Assembly (NCBI RefSeq): GCF_964204865.1
Contig: NC_135255.1
Location: forward strand, 806,001-870,000
Source of the DNA: Styela clava
Lineage: Eukaryota > Chordata > Ascidiacea > Stolidobranchia > Styelidae
DNA: 64,000 bases
Direction: 5' to 3'
Of this stretch, positions 12,660 to 24,540 are shown in pieces. The notes under the pieces were generated by a model. The model was not told the origin of the DNA. It saw only the letters and a program-made list of their open reading frames with translations, and ran no database searches. Position 1 is the first letter of the stretch. Each line of letters starts with the position of its first letter. The translations under genes and the position numbers were made by a program.

Positions 12660-12828
12660 TTTAAATTGATTCACAACAATCTCCACAAGTCTAAGATAAA
12701 ATGGATTTAACAGTTGTACTATCAAATGTTGCAGAGTATTATACTCCGACGTGTAACTTGACACTGTAACTCTGAGCGAGTCTTGCAGATTTTCGTCAGT
12801 GAGGCGTGTTCCATGTTTGTTCCTGGTG
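12660..12828 (-). pseudogene. hAT transposase dimerisation-domain fragment
   Basis: On the minus strand the frame encodes NKHGTRLTDENLQDSLRVT followed by SSYTSEYNTL. This is the conserved end of hAT transposases (K.R.RLTDE.L...LR...). The upstream part of the frame runs into the SINE, so the SINE cut the transposase just before this block. Confidence 0.8.
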
Positions 12829-12829
12829 G

Positions 12830-13085
12830 AGTGAGTCGCGGCGCTATGGCCCATCGTGTTAAGCGTTAGGTTCGCAGGTTAGAATCCCACGCGGGGATAG
12901 TTATGTACGAAAGGATTGCTGGACTCCTCGCCGCCGTAGGGTGGTTCACGTAACCGCTGCCTTCGCCATCAAGTTCATGCTTCCGGAAACAAATAACTAA
13001 CTAATCCCATACCCGACATCGAATGGTGACCGACCGGCTTTCTCTGTCCGTACTGTGCTGACCAGTGGGTTGTTAGCGCGGAAGA
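12830..13085 (+). mobile_element. tRNA-derived SINE, partial copy
   Basis: The sequence aligns with the fuller SINE copies at 28401 and 49676: a GTTAAGCGTTAGG head, the TTAGAATCCCACGCGGGGAT segment, GGATTGCTGGACTCCTCG, and CACGTAACCGCTG. The stretch between the A-box and B-box regions is deleted, and the 3' end diverges after about 13060. It lies inside the hAT element at 12404-13558, so it is the younger insertion. Confidence 0.8.
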
Positions 13086-13566
13086 TTACGTGACAAGATG
13101 TGAAATATCTCTTTGCTTTGCCGTCGCTAAAATCGCCCCACTAATGAGACACACGCAGGCTGTTTTCATGGTGGTAAAAATATATCCTCCTCCCATTCAT
13201 CGTGGAAATGATGGATTTTTCTTTGGAATCAATAATTGTATACTGCTCCGCTAACCAACGGACAAGAAAAACGCGGGTTCGTGGAAAGTGATCTCAGTGT
13301 GATGTCATAATTGGAAGAGTGTTAATTGACCCGTCACATTACTGAGATCAAATAAAAAAAAAGTTGATGGTTACAATAATTATTATAGTGTCATTTCTAG
13401 TTCCCATATAAGTGTGATTTATACTAAAATAGCAGGAAAAAATTCAATTGATGTAGCTTACTTATAAGAGCCGTTATTAAGCTTAGTTTGGAACAGACCT
13501 GCGGGCGACTTCTTCGCGGGCGACTTGGTGCCCGCGGGCAACGCGTTGGTGACCCCTGATCTAGTC

Positions 13567-16500
13567 TATGACGTTTTTCTGTAATTGGTTCACTTAATGA
13601 GATATTTTAACAAATATGTAAAAAATAAATAAATGTACAAAATAAAAGAAAGTCCATACTCCATTTTTCATTCATAATCCATTTGGTAAATTGAGTTTCA
13701 TAGTTTTTCCAGTTTGTTTCAGCAGTGATAATATTCCATGATAATGAAGTTATTTTAATAATTACAATGAGTAATGAGCAATGAGTAAAAAATAAGTAAA
13801 TGCAAAAAACTTATTATAAACCTAATTTACTATTTAAATTAATGCTCCGCATAAATTTTGTAATTTTTTATCAAAGGCTTTGTCCACTCATTTTCTATAT
13901 TTTTTCTATAATTTAGGGGCATTTTTATCTGCTTTTTAAGGAGAGCAATATCAGTTGTCCTATTTTCAAATATGATAGAATTTCTCATAATCCAAATTTT
14001 TATCGTACTATTGATAATAAAGAATAATCGCATTCAAATCTACAGTTGCTATATGACTAAATGAAGGATCAATAAAATTTAATAACATACAAGAATCATA
14101 ATTTATAACTGAATATATATTCTAATTAATTTTAATATAATTAAGTAAACACAATCATCATAAATTTTCTTGGTGAACTCACAAGACATAAAAATATGTG
14201 ACACAAACTCAGGCTCTTTTTGCATAATAAACGCATTTCATTTCCTGCTACTCTCTTGATCTCTGATTTTGTTTTCAAGGGCAAAAGCACTTATAGGTGA
14301 ATGCTTTTATAACTTTGTCGTATATAATTCTATGCTTACCCATTTTAAAATCCAACATATTTAAACTAAAAGTTCTCATAAAATCAATCACATTTTTATA
14401 ATACTCACTCATTTTCTATAGTTCCTATATATTCATAGACATTGTAAAAATTGAAATATTGATTATATCAATCACTTTGGTTTACAAATGGTTTTTATTT
14501 TAAGCTTCCTTTTTCTATTGAATACAAACATTTAAATAGTTTCATATACTTATTGTATACATATATTTTACATATATACATATATTTTTTGGCATTTTAA
14601 TGAACCGATACAAATACCGACATTGAGGATATGGCCGATACCTGATACATCGGTACATTTCTACATTGAACGGCCTTTGAACAAATACATCTGCGTCTTC
14701 CGACCATAGAGATCTTAAAAATATTTTGAGAAGTTTTCATTAATGCCCACTACATTTGTGTGAATAAGCATGGTGATTTAGTTTATTCCAACACAAACGT
14801 AAGTTATTATAGGATTTATTATAAATAACCGTTGCTACGTTCGAGAGTATGCTGTGACACATTGGACACGCATGTCTCGGCCTTATGTTGCAGATAACCC
14901 ATAACCTTGGTATCGTGGTTCTCCGTGTTGGTGATGCTAGTGCTGGAATTAAATACAAGCAGTAGGGCACAACTTTCCGAATCTTACAAACTTATGATTA
15001 TATTCTCGTCATTCGTATCTATCAACTAGAAGATTATTATTCGACATTACGCCTTAAATAGTGTATTATTGATCAAATTAAATTTATATCACTCCATTTA
15101 AGATAGAAAGTGATGAGGGTGTAAAACCATTTTTACTTGTATCTAAAAAATGTATTTCCATGGCAAGCGCTGCAATATCAAAATGATATGATTTATTTTA
15201 CAGTTTAACGTTATTGAACTCAAACTTCAGAAAATCTTACAGGTTTTTTAACGCCTACCAAGTTATGTTTATTAAAATCCCATATGGGTTTACTTTACTA
15301 TAGTTTTTAAATTTCGGTACCTATAGGGTCACGCAAAGTGCGAATCGTATAAATAGCCTGGATTTCAAAATCACCTGTCAGACGTCTGAAAATGTGACTC
15401 AGCTCAGACAGGAAATACTCCTTTTTAACGACTTATTATTGTTTTAGCATGTATCGTCAGTCATACTAACTATCCCTGACCATCCCTGGCGCTGTGTTGT
15501 TTTGATAAATATGATTTCGACTGCTCCATAGTTGGCAGAGGTATGGAGATTTTTTGTATGTGAAAAAAACGTAAAATTAATGGTAATTTTAACGCGTAAA
15601 TGCGCGTATGGGATTGTTTACGCCGTTCTACGCGCATTTCCGTCGAAAAAATTTAATTTTTTTGCATTGGGGGTGGTCTGTGCAGTAATAATAAGAGCTG
15701 TGACGTCATCAATATCGGTAATTGGACCTTGAACTTGACAATACTGTAAATACAATTGTGAATTTCAGAGTAATAACCATTTATGCTATAATAGTCGTTT
15801 TGGTATTGTTGTGTTAGGAAAAACATGACGAAAACGTTGAAGAAAAAATTAATTAATTAGGAATTAATTATTAATCCTCTACTGTACACAGAATATCTCA
15901 AAAGTCCAATTTTTTTTTTAGAAATTTTTGAAATTTTTTTGCAAAATTTTTTTCCGAGGAGTGTGTTTTAAATATATATTGCTGAATAGAACTCTAGCAG
16001 ACGCTTTTAAAAAGCCATGAGTAAAGCTTTAGGGCTTAATGGTTGACATAAAAGAATAAGTTTAAAAATACCCATAAAATGGGCAGGGCTTGGAGCCTGA
16101 ATTGGGTTAAAGATATTTATTTATCGAACTCTCCTAAATGTTTTTTTTTGTATTCAAAATCAATTAACGTGCGAATTGAAGATTTGCAATCTTTCTTAAC
16201 ATGAAACCATTCAAGATACGGGGCCTGATATTTCAAGACCTTGAATATTTTGAGTGATTTAAAATGTACACCAACGCTGTCCTACCCGATGCCCGCGAGT
16301 CTGTTTAGTGTGTACAGCGATATAAATGAGTTTTCAAGCAGACTTGCATTTTTAGTCTTACATACAGGCTAAAGTATGTTTCATGAATCATGATAGAGGC
16401 CGATCGCGGATCTGCGCGTTCTGTTCGAGAAACTCGAAAGCTATTGTGCTATTATTGGCGATGAGACGCTGCGGGCCTGCGGAAAGATATAGGAATGAGT

Positions 16501-17438
16501 TAGCATACCAAATTTCCGAATTAATTTCATTCCTACTATCAACTTTCGTGTCGTCCTTATCGTTACTGCGTATCCATTATCAATTCTGATAAAATTGACC
16601 AAATGGCGTTTCTACATTCAAGTTAATATATATATATCCGTTCGGAAATCTTAGGACGGTTACTTCATTAGGTACTTGTATTGAATTTTACAAAGCGTTC
16701 ACCTAAAGCGGTATTGAAACTCACGCGACATCGGCGCACATTATATAATACTCATTTAAAATGAAGCATTATCATGGCAACTAGAAATACATAAATAAAA
16801 AACACCATAACACAAATAAAACGCTTAATTTGGGCGTTCTTGTCTGTTAGCGAAAAGTGTGTGCCAAAGCGTTTGATCCAGTTGACTTACCACTTACCTA
16901 ATAGTTATTCGAATAGTAAACTGCTATTCTAATATTTCGAAATTCGATACAGATTCGAATATTTTTCCCAGCCTTACTCAGTAACCATTAATTATTGACT
17001 TGATTGATTTTATCTAAAAAAAAGATATTTTTTTGTAGTATGCAAATTGTATCACAAATCAGAACTTGATTAATAAAAACTTTGGCGGCATGCAAGGAAT
17101 TTCCTCACGTGAATATGGCCCGCGTACATTGAATAAATGTAATTATGTACGGCAGTGATAGTCAACCATGACCGATGCCGGTTCACATTTGATCAAAAGT
17201 TGAAATCATGACTTGTCTTCATTAAATCAGATATATAGTTTCGATAAATTGCAAAACAGTCACGGACCGACTGTTAGAGAAAATATTAGTTTTACAGGCT
17301 TTTAAATATTCAACCTACATTCTTTCTGTGAATACATTGCCTTTGTCCGCGTTGGTCGATCGGAATATATATAGCAGGATTCAATATGGGATGTTCACAA
17401 GATCTACTAAAGAGTCGGGACTTTTCCTGGCTCTAGTG
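13567..17438. other. Non-genic, very AT-rich stretch
   Basis: No supported exon. 13600-14600 is strongly AT-rich, with only chance frames. A hAT-like subterminal piece near 16900-16990 (ATTCGAATA motifs, then CTCAGTAACC.TTAATTATTGACTTGATT) matches 56565-56660 inside the hAT at 55286. A possible isolated hAT terminus, CAGTGATAGTCAACC, lies near 17154. I can assign nothing else. Confidence 0.4.
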
Positions 17439-17779
17439 CAAGGTTCCCCAACCCTAATGTCTATTGCTACCCTTTGGATAATTTATAGATCACTCGTATA
17501 CTTCCAAAATTGCCTTCGGTGGCGGGATTGGACAAAATAAGTCGCGTAAACTTAGTAGTTACTGTATTTGTAGATAATAAACATTCTACTGGGGTGTAAA
17601 TGTGGCTTCCTGAAAAGTTCTTCAAATTTTTAATGTTAGGTGACAAAAAATCTTTTAGGACCTATTAGAAGTTATAAAAAGAACAATGATAGCCTTATAG
17701 GCTACCCAATCTGATGTCCCCCTTGAAAAATCGAAATGTACCCATGGGGGTACATGTACCTTACTTTGAGAACCCCTGC
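17439..17779. mobile_element. Probable hAT MITE, 341 bp
   Basis: The left end CAAGGTTCCCCAACC and right end ACTTTGAGAACCCCTG form imperfect inverted termini like those of the other hAT elements. The flanking 8-mers CTCTAGTG and CTATAGGG agree at six of eight positions, both with a central TA. No coding capacity. Called with less certainty because both the termini and the duplication are imperfect. Confidence 0.55.
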
Positions 17780-17954
17780 TATAGGGAAGTCATAGGTGTT
17801 TAACATAGAATACATTTCTTTTCCATACATTTCAGTATTGCTGTTGGACTGAGAATGCTACGCGCTATGTTTTTCGGTATTTACTGTTGGATTTGTATCT
17901 CGTAATATCAACATGATCAAGGCGCATCCACCGGAATTAAAGAAGTTTATGGAT

Positions 17955-19605
17955 AAAAGATAGATAGATAGATAGAAGTTTATTCATCATCCAGTCATTA
18001 GCCAATAAATCAAACACAAACAACAACATACGATAGGTAAAAGAAGAATAAATCGACTAACAACGGAATTGATAGGAGGTTGGAAGGACCATACGGTCAC
18101 TAAATCGAAACAACTCTCCTGGCATAAAAAAGGTTGACAGATTACATTTTATATTATACCAATTATAAAACATTTTAACTTGTTGTAACTAACAATTGAG
18201 CAACAAGGGTAATGTGACACATATTGAGACGAATTTAAAATAGAAGCGGCAAGAAAAAGCGTTTAGTTTTATATCACACAAAATAAAAACGTACAAGTAG
18301 AAAAGTTATGAATCAGTACTTATTCAGAAAAGACTGGAAATACTTCTTGGAAAAAACATTAAAACTGGGAATTTCCTTTAGGTTTTCGTTAATATCGTTC
18401 CAAATTCTCACACCCTGGTACTTTATGGAATTTTGGGCCCGCGAGGATGAAAACCGTGGTACAAATAATCCTCCCTTTCGAGATGAACGAGTACCATGTG
18501 TATGTGCATTTTTTGTTGTAACAAAATATTGTTGTATTACGCGAGGGGCAGTGCTATTTACCGCTTGATACATGAGCCTTCCCATTTCATAAAAATATAG
18601 ATCTTTTATTTTAAGAATACCAAGGATTTTGTAATAACTACTCAAATTTGCCCAGCGTGGCACCCCGCAGATGGCTCGAATTGCTTTATTTTGGATTAGC
18701 TGTAATTTGTTAAGACTGGTTTTGTCACAACAACCCCAAGTTACGATACCATACAGAATGAAATAATGAATAGTAAATGATTTTTAAAGCATGCAATGTC
18801 AAATAGTGTCTAAGTTTGAACATAATCCCAGTCACTCTTGATAACTTGCTATATAGATATTCAGTATGAGCATGCCATTTAAATTTGTTGTCAATAATTA
18901 TCCCAAGATATTTCATGCATGACACTTCAATTAACATTTTATCACCAAAAGATACATGGAAAGCTTTACTTATATTTTTTTGGTGAGAAAGCATATAGGT
19001 CGATTTAGAATAATTTACAGTCAATTTATTTGCTCTCATCCAGGCCTCCACTTTGCTTATTTCATTATTTATGAGAATTTGAAGAATATGAGGGCAGTGG
19101 TGGCTTTTAGCAATACATGTGTCATCAGCAAACATTCTGGTGTCACTATTGGTAGCATTATTTAAATCATTAACATAGATTATAAAAAGCAAAGGCCCCA
19201 AAATTGAGCCCTGTGGAACTCCGCAAGATATTGGGAGATATTGTGAAGTTGTGGAATCTAATTTGACATATTGACTTCGCTGCCACAGGTAGCTAGTCAG
19301 TAATTTACCAGCAACACCACGAATACCATACATGGACAGTTTGGTTAGCAAAATAGAATGATTTACAGTATCGAAAGCTTTCGATAAGTCAAGAAAAACA
19401 TTACAATTAATTTTATTGTTCTCTAAGTCATCCATAGCAGATGTCATGATATCAAGCACGGCATGGGTGGTACTACAGCCCTCACGGAAACCAAATTGAT
19501 AGTCACTTATAACATTGTGCTTGTCAAAAAATAGTTTTAAGCGTGTGTAAATCAAACGTTCAAAAATTTTGGAAATAGAGGAGAGTACAGAAATGGGACG
19601 ATGGA
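17955..19605 (-). mobile_element. 5'-truncated non-LTR retrotransposon (LINE)
   Basis: Read on the minus strand, a reverse-transcriptase frame is followed by a 3' UTR. It ends with GATGAATAAACTTCTATC and a TCTA tetranucleotide tail (17955-17976 on the given strand). Similarity stops upstream near 19605, in the middle of the RT domain, so the copy is truncated at its 5' end, as is usual for target-primed reverse transcription. A second copy of the same family lies at about 39905-43606 on the + strand. Confidence 0.92.
18313..19605 (-). pseudogene. LINE reverse transcriptase, broken
   Basis: The frame 19555-18725 carries RT core blocks in order: FGFREGCSTTHAVLDI, LDLSKAFDTVNHSIL, GVPQGSILGPLLF with YVNDL, and the catalytic FADDT. 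In-frame sequence continues upstream to about 19605 (RPISVLSSISKIFERL). A frameshift near 18725 separates it from the C-terminal part at 18663-18313. The RT belongs to the CR1/Jockey-like group of non-LTR elements by its motif wording; the exact clade needs a tree. The endonuclease is absent. Confidence 0.9.
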
Positions 19606-19893
19606 AAGATTGGATTTAAAGTTCGCGTTTGGCAGTCGTCGGGTGCGGTCGCATTTTTGAACGGCGCAGAAAGATTAGATTGACAACAATGTACCAGCAC
19701 TGAAGGAATATCAACAATTAAAGACTGAAATATGAAATTACATGGCAGCATAAAGGCAACATACGGACATCATAACAGAATCGAAAGATGAATACATCAG
19801 GGATTGATTCAGATATTTTATTTTGTGACAAAGAGTATAATATTGAATTCGGACTGTCAGCAGATACTGCTATTTCTAGAAATTCCGCTTGAA

Positions 19894-20167
19894 TACTAAA
19901 CGAGAATATCGGTCGGAGACCGAAGACTTATCGATCAAAACTGCAGTTTTGATTCATGACTCTATAGTGACACCGCGTGTCCCATCACTAATTAATTAAT
20001 AACTCGCTAATTATACAACATAATTCATCCAAAATCAATAGGCTTCTGGTCCGCAAAAATTTGAAGCAGATTGATTCAACCACGCCTTCGTGAGATATCG
20101 CGTGCAACTAACAGATAGACAGACAAATACCTATCAACATACTTACGGATCTAAAAGATCGATAAGT
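19894..20167 (+). repeat. Dispersed repeat R1, copy 1
   Basis: A ~275-bp unit recurs at 37827-38068 (+) and 55650-55943 (-). Shared landmarks are a cgagaatatcggtcggagac-like start, an ACTTATCGATC motif that also appears inverted near the end, TAATAACTCGCTAATTATAC, and CAAATACCTATCAACATACTT. The ACTTATCGATC pair forms inverted repeats about 240 bp apart. Likely a non-autonomous DNA element. No coding capacity. Confidence 0.75.
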
Positions 20168-20539
20168 AATGAATATTCAACTATATATGTGTAAATAGTT
20201 TGTAGCGTAACTTACGTGCTCACGTGTGATTAGTGTTTTTCCTGATAATTGCTTTTATGAGTGTCCGCACACCGAATTTGCCGCCATGGTTTGTTTGTAT
20301 ATTAAACAACTTATCACATTTTCTGCAATGACCAATCTAGCAATCAGTGTAGTTTTTCGTGGCTTGGTTTTTCTTAAAGCTTTCATGGCTTCGTGAGTAT
20401 GACTATCGTCGCAAATTTAGTGCATTCCACTGCCCACATTATATCTGCATGAGGTTGTAGGTATTGGTCATTATCAACGTAATTGTTGAAGTACAACAGC
20501 CAGAAAGTTTAATACTATCGTGTATTTTGTTTGTCAAGT

Positions 20540-20712
20540 TTGGCCCAAGCCTCATTTAAATGGGCTTGTGTTTTTGTGTGCGTGCTGGTGGGCTGGCACA
20601 TGAGATACTTCTCATGTTTTAAACTTTTTTATAGGTTTTGCTTGCCCTCCAGAATTTTCCATTTTTAATTTATGTTTGTTATGGAGTTTTCGAAATAAAC
20701 CATCTATCTATC
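20540..20712 (+). mobile_element. LINE 3' tail fragment, family 2
   Basis: This segment matches 61868-62033: GGGCTTGTGTTTTTGTG, GGCACATGAGATACTTCTCATG, CCCTCCAGAATTTTCC, and TTTTCGAAATAAAC ending in a CTAT tetranucleotide tail. A shared 3' end with AATAAA and a short tandem tail is what a severely 5'-truncated non-LTR retrotransposon leaves. The family differs from the copy at 17955. Confidence 0.65.
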
Positions 20713-21655
20713 TACGTCAACGGCACATTCCGATCACAAGATTTTTATGGCGAATTGATCGAACACCCCCACACAGTTCTATTGTAAATACGTTGGCCAA
20801 CATATGTATTATTTTTCTCGAATAAAATTGATAGTGCATTTTAATTAATGTTGCATGTGTCAATAAATAAAAATGTAAGCTCGATAATCGTACAGAACGA
20901 TGGCTGGATAATATAATGAAACATTTTAAAAAAAATACCGTGTCCTAATTGTCCTTCCCCCCGACTGCCATGTTATTTTTTCCTAGTGTATGTAAAGATT
21001 TATATTATGTCATATATTATTGTTAAATTTTTTGGAAGTTTCTCTTTGTGTCTAAACCCTGTTTTCTTTAGGTTTTGATACGTACTAAATTTTGGTGTCG
21101 CTGACTCACCACAATGACTATTTCTGATCCTTCGCAACTTGAAATCTATTATTGTCATGTATAGTATTTTGTGTTCAGTTTTATTTTGTGATTTCTTGCA
21201 CGACGGAATAAAACTAATAGCCTACTACTCTATTATCCGGTTAACGTCACAATGATATGCGGAACTCAGACAGCAAAACCATAGTTTACTGAATATAGTT
21301 CGCTCACAGCCGGTTCGCTACGCATGGGTGATGCGTTGCTACGTCATCAGTTTGCTTTATTTTGAAGCTTACGGAAGAGGATTTCCGTTTGAATTTATTT
21401 GCGTATTTGGAATGGTTCTGTTGGTTGAAATAACTGAAAATATATACTGACGCATTAGGATAAAGTAGGGGGTCGTGGCATCTGCCAATCATCTCTACGT
21501 CGGTACCATAAGTTATCAAAGTGGAGTAGGGGAGGAGTAATTCTGCTGTTCTGTGATTGCATGTATTGGACGCTAATTAAAGGTTTATATCAGGATTAAA
21601 GCACAAAAGTGAGAATTCAGATACTCCCAAGGATGGGTGATATAGAATACCGAAT
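20713..21655. other. Non-genic stretch
   Basis: No supported gene or named repeat. Frames are short and without recognisable similarity. Confidence 0.35.
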
Positions 21656-21659
21656 CCGT

Positions 21660-22330
21660 AGGATATGAATCCCGAGAACTCGGTTTCCGTCTCTTCGGCG
21701 CCGTGCGTCAATTTTTGTACTTCGGATTTATAATTTATGAAATCAGGGACGAGCGGTATTCTCTCGCGGTGAAATCTGTCTCGCGTGATTATACTTGTGT
21801 TCTCTCGCAAAGAGCCCGCAAACGATATCAAACTCCGTAGCTTGAATATTCAGAACGCGAAGACGGCGTTACTGCACCCTTTTATTTATTAGCATTGGTG
21901 CCGACTTCCATCTTACCAGCGATTTCCCGATTGAACAATATTAATTTTTTCGAATGTAGAAACATTCTTTATTTTATATTAAATGACTTTTCGAGTTCTC
22001 CCGGAAATGATGAGTACCCGACGTTAGATGATAAACATTATTTGCGATTAATTTAGATCAAATTTTACTTTTAATTTTCACGACAACCGGTTTTCGAAAA
22101 TACGAAGTGCGCTTTGTCACATTTATTTTGCGCTCCCAAATAAATATATATAAACCGGATTTCGAGTCGATGATGAATCTGTTCCTATCGCCCAAGCGCG
22201 ACACACGCCTGGTCGAGTGTTGGGTGGTATTTTAGTCACGATAAATTAAAAAAGTTGAGATGATAACTGGAAATTAAAATTAGGTAACAGAAATGAATTT
22301 GTCTCAAGATGTTATTTTATGAGTTTTGCT
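21660..22330 (+). repeat. Relative of the TIR element at 57909-59386
   Basis: Several blocks here align in the same order with 58180-58720: TATTCTCTCG, GATTATACTTG, ATTATTTGCGAT.AATTTAGATCAAAT, GTCACATTTATTTTGC, TGGTCGAGTG, and GTGGTATTT. This is therefore another diverged copy of that non-autonomous transposon. I could not define its ends or a target duplication. Confidence 0.6.
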
Positions 22331-22491
22331 TTCAGAAGCAATCGTTTTCTGTCAAAGGCACAATACATTCAAACAATATATAACGATATCATACCAGTCC
22401 GATAACCCACATCCACTTTAGTCTCTATAGACATCGGCTACAGCCAGATAGCTAAGGACTACAAGCGTCAAAACAAACGTTTATTGTTTTC

Positions 22492-22727
22492 GGTGCTCCC
22501 GAAGTATGCGAACCAAGATGGCGGACATCGGAACGTAACATGGGTAACAGGTTAGGGTTAGGCGATTATTTTTTTCCAATTTTCCTTATTTTAGTCCTAT
22601 TATCAGTTCGAAGACTAGCCAAGAGCCTCCCGTAGTATTTATAGCTAAAATTATGGCCTAACCCTAACCTGTTACCCATATTACATTCCGATGTCCGCCA
22701 TCTTGGTTCGCATACTTCGGGAGCCCC
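22492..22727. mobile_element. 236-bp MITE with 69-bp inverted repeats, family A
   Basis: The left arm (22492-22560) and the reverse complement of the right arm (22659-22727) differ at only about three of 69 positions, so the element is young. It is flanked by a perfect 8-bp duplication, TTGTTTTC, at 22484-22491 and 22728-22735. The arm begins GGTGCTCCCGAAGTATGCG and contains CAAGATGGCGG, then GGGTAACAGGTTAGGGTTA. Same family as 3308-3417. Confidence 0.92.
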
Positions 22728-22774
22728 TTGTTTTCTCATATTGTACTGCCTGGTATTTGTTATTTTTATTGTAT

Positions 22775-22860
22775 GCTTTTCGTTTCATTGATTTCATTGG
22801 AATATTTGGTTGTATTAGGATTGTAATTAATAAATAGAACAAAATAGTATAAATTGAAGT
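22775..22860 (+). repeat. Repeat R2 abutting the 5' LTR remnant
   Basis: The segment GGTTGTATTAGGATTGTAAT plus flanks is present in reverse orientation at about 28255-28345, inside the 3' LTR region. There the copy is interrupted by ACCGGT-rich insertions. Because the two copies lie in opposite orientation relative to the LTRs, this is more likely a separate insertion than part of the LTR. Confidence 0.55.
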
Positions 22861-22947
22861 GAATATTGGGAGGAAACTTGACGTCAGATCATATTGGAAG
22901 ATATTCTGAACTTAGATAATTATTACATAGACTGCCGGTACGCTATA
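22861..22947 (+). repeat. 5' LTR remnant of the gypsy element
   Basis: About 80 bases, from GAATATTGGGAGGAAACTTG to ACTGCCGG and beyond, match 28922-29013 with only two base changes before the very end. It is directly followed by AATTTGGCGAAGCACG, where a tRNA primer-binding site would be expected. Only the 3' end of this LTR survives. Confidence 0.8.
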
Positions 22948-22987
22948 AAATTTGGCGAAGCACGCCAGGATATCTTCTGAACATAAT

Positions 22988-24440
22988 ATGTCACGCAGAA
23001 ATAGAAAGAACGCTCAAATGAAGGGAGAGGATGACTTCGTTGCTCAAATGAAGGTACTGGAGGCTAAATGGACAGCAATGGAAGCGCCAGTAGAAGGGAT
23101 CGAAGGAGCAGTAGATGAACTTGGGAATGATGTAAAACAGTGTTATGACAGTGCGAGGGTACTTAATCAAGATGTGAGAGATTGGCGAGAGGAGCTGCAA
23201 GTGACACTGCATGGTTTTCAGGAGAACGTGATTGAGACATTAGTGAAAAGCAAAAGGGCCGAAGTCGGTTTGAACGAATCCGGAGGAATAGCTGAAGGGG
23301 CAGGCGAAATGGCACCACAGAGTTATGTGGTGATGGAGAACTAGAGTGACAAAGCAGAGCACACTGAGTCAAGAGTTACACCACCTGACAACAACTGCGG
23401 AAGTAGACCGATGCTGGAAATGGAGTCTCCACCTATCATGCCCCAGGTATCCGGTTGGTTTTTCTAACCCTATGACAAAGGGTTGTACTAGTGCATGTGG
23501 GATTATGTTCTGGCCAGAAAGACAGGCGGAGAAGTTTGATGGATCGGAGCATTGGGGCTCATTTCTGTACCATTTTATAGCTATAGCCAAGTCTAATGGT
23601 TGGGATATGGACACGATGGGTAGCGAATTGGGCCTTTGCATGGTAGGCAATGCCCTGAGTCATTTATTAGAATTGTCTATGGATGAGCGTGAATGTTTTG
23701 AGTCGATCGTACGCCATTTTGAGAAGTATTTTGAAGTGGAAGGTGGTATTGAAGCGCTTCGAGCCGCTTTTAGTCAGCGCGTGAAGTTGGCAAGAGAAAC
23801 CTATAATGAATTTGGCGTTGCATTGAGACAGCTTGCTAGGCGAGCTTATCCATACTTGAGACCCGCTGACCGAGATGACTTGGCAAAATCGCAATTTTTG
23901 CGAGGATTAGAGGACAAAGTTTGTTTGCACATTGGTCTTTTGCAACCCTCCACATTGGAAGATGCAATGTCGTTGGCTACCAGATATCAATATTATGAGA
24001 AGTCATGGGAACCCGCAAAAGAGGTGATCAAACCAAGGGCTACTGCTGCAAAGATTTCTAGCGATAAGGCCGAGGTGACATTTGGAGCTGATATAGTCCA
24101 GAAGATTTTAAACCGCCTGGCACAACTGGAGGCCTTAGTTGCGGAAACGTCGAGATCCCGCGTATCTCCGACTTCTCGTACCTCTTGTTTCAGATGCGGA
24201 GAGATGGGGCATAGGATCGGTGATTGTCGCAGTCCACAAGCTCTTACACTACCGTCCACACCATGTCCCCGCTGTAAGCAAACGGGTCATTGGGCTTGAG
24301 ATTGTCCAAACAACATGGGTGGACCGACTTGTTTCCGATGCGGACAACCAGGGCATATTAGCCGAAACTGTTCCCAGACCACTGAACAAAGACCAGTAAG
24401 TAGTGCTTCCACTCCCAACCAGTCTTCAGACTCGGAACAG
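22988..24440 (+). pseudogene. Gypsy gag remnant with CCHC zinc knuckles
   Basis: Gag would coat retrotransposon RNA. The first piece (22988-23344) starts at the first true ATG and ends at a stop. The frame then shifts, and the main piece (about 23500-24299) covers the capsid-like region (KFDGSEHWGSFLYHF onward). Three CCHC knuckles follow: CFRCGEMGHRIGDC, a second (CPRCKQTGHWA..DC) split by TGA at 24297-24299, and CFRCGQPGHISRNC. Three knuckles in tandem identify a retroelement nucleocapsid. The TGA replaces what was most likely CGA (Arg). Confidence 0.88.
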
Positions 24441-24540
24441 CAGGGATGAGGTCCGCACTCCCTGCTAACATGATTTTAGATGATGATATGGATCTCTCTT
24501 CTCCACAGGATTATATGCATGAATCTCTAGAGACCAAGCG

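Larger units (their letters stand above)
12404..13558 (-). mobile_element. hAT transposon relic carrying a nested SINE
   Basis: Termini CAGGGGTCACCAACC and GTTGGTGACCCCTG are flanked by a perfect 8-bp duplication, ATCTAGTC, at 12396-12403 and 13559-13566. It again has TA at positions 4-5. A transposase fragment is read on the minus strand. A tRNA-derived SINE copy (about 12830-13085) interrupts it. The element is 1155 bp with the SINE and cannot be autonomous. Confidence 0.93.

Noticed and set aside
12645..12854. Minus-strand frame as an independent gene
   Set aside because: It is part hAT transposase end and part SINE sequence inside a transposon with clear target duplication.
22560..22680. 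Telomere-like GGTTAGGGTTA / TAACCCTAACC at the MITE
   Set aside because: Only one or two repeats on each side, part of the MITE inverted arms, not an interstitial telomere array.
22952..22987. Start of the gypsy gag at 22952
   Set aside because: The codon there is TTG; the first ATG in frame is at 22988.
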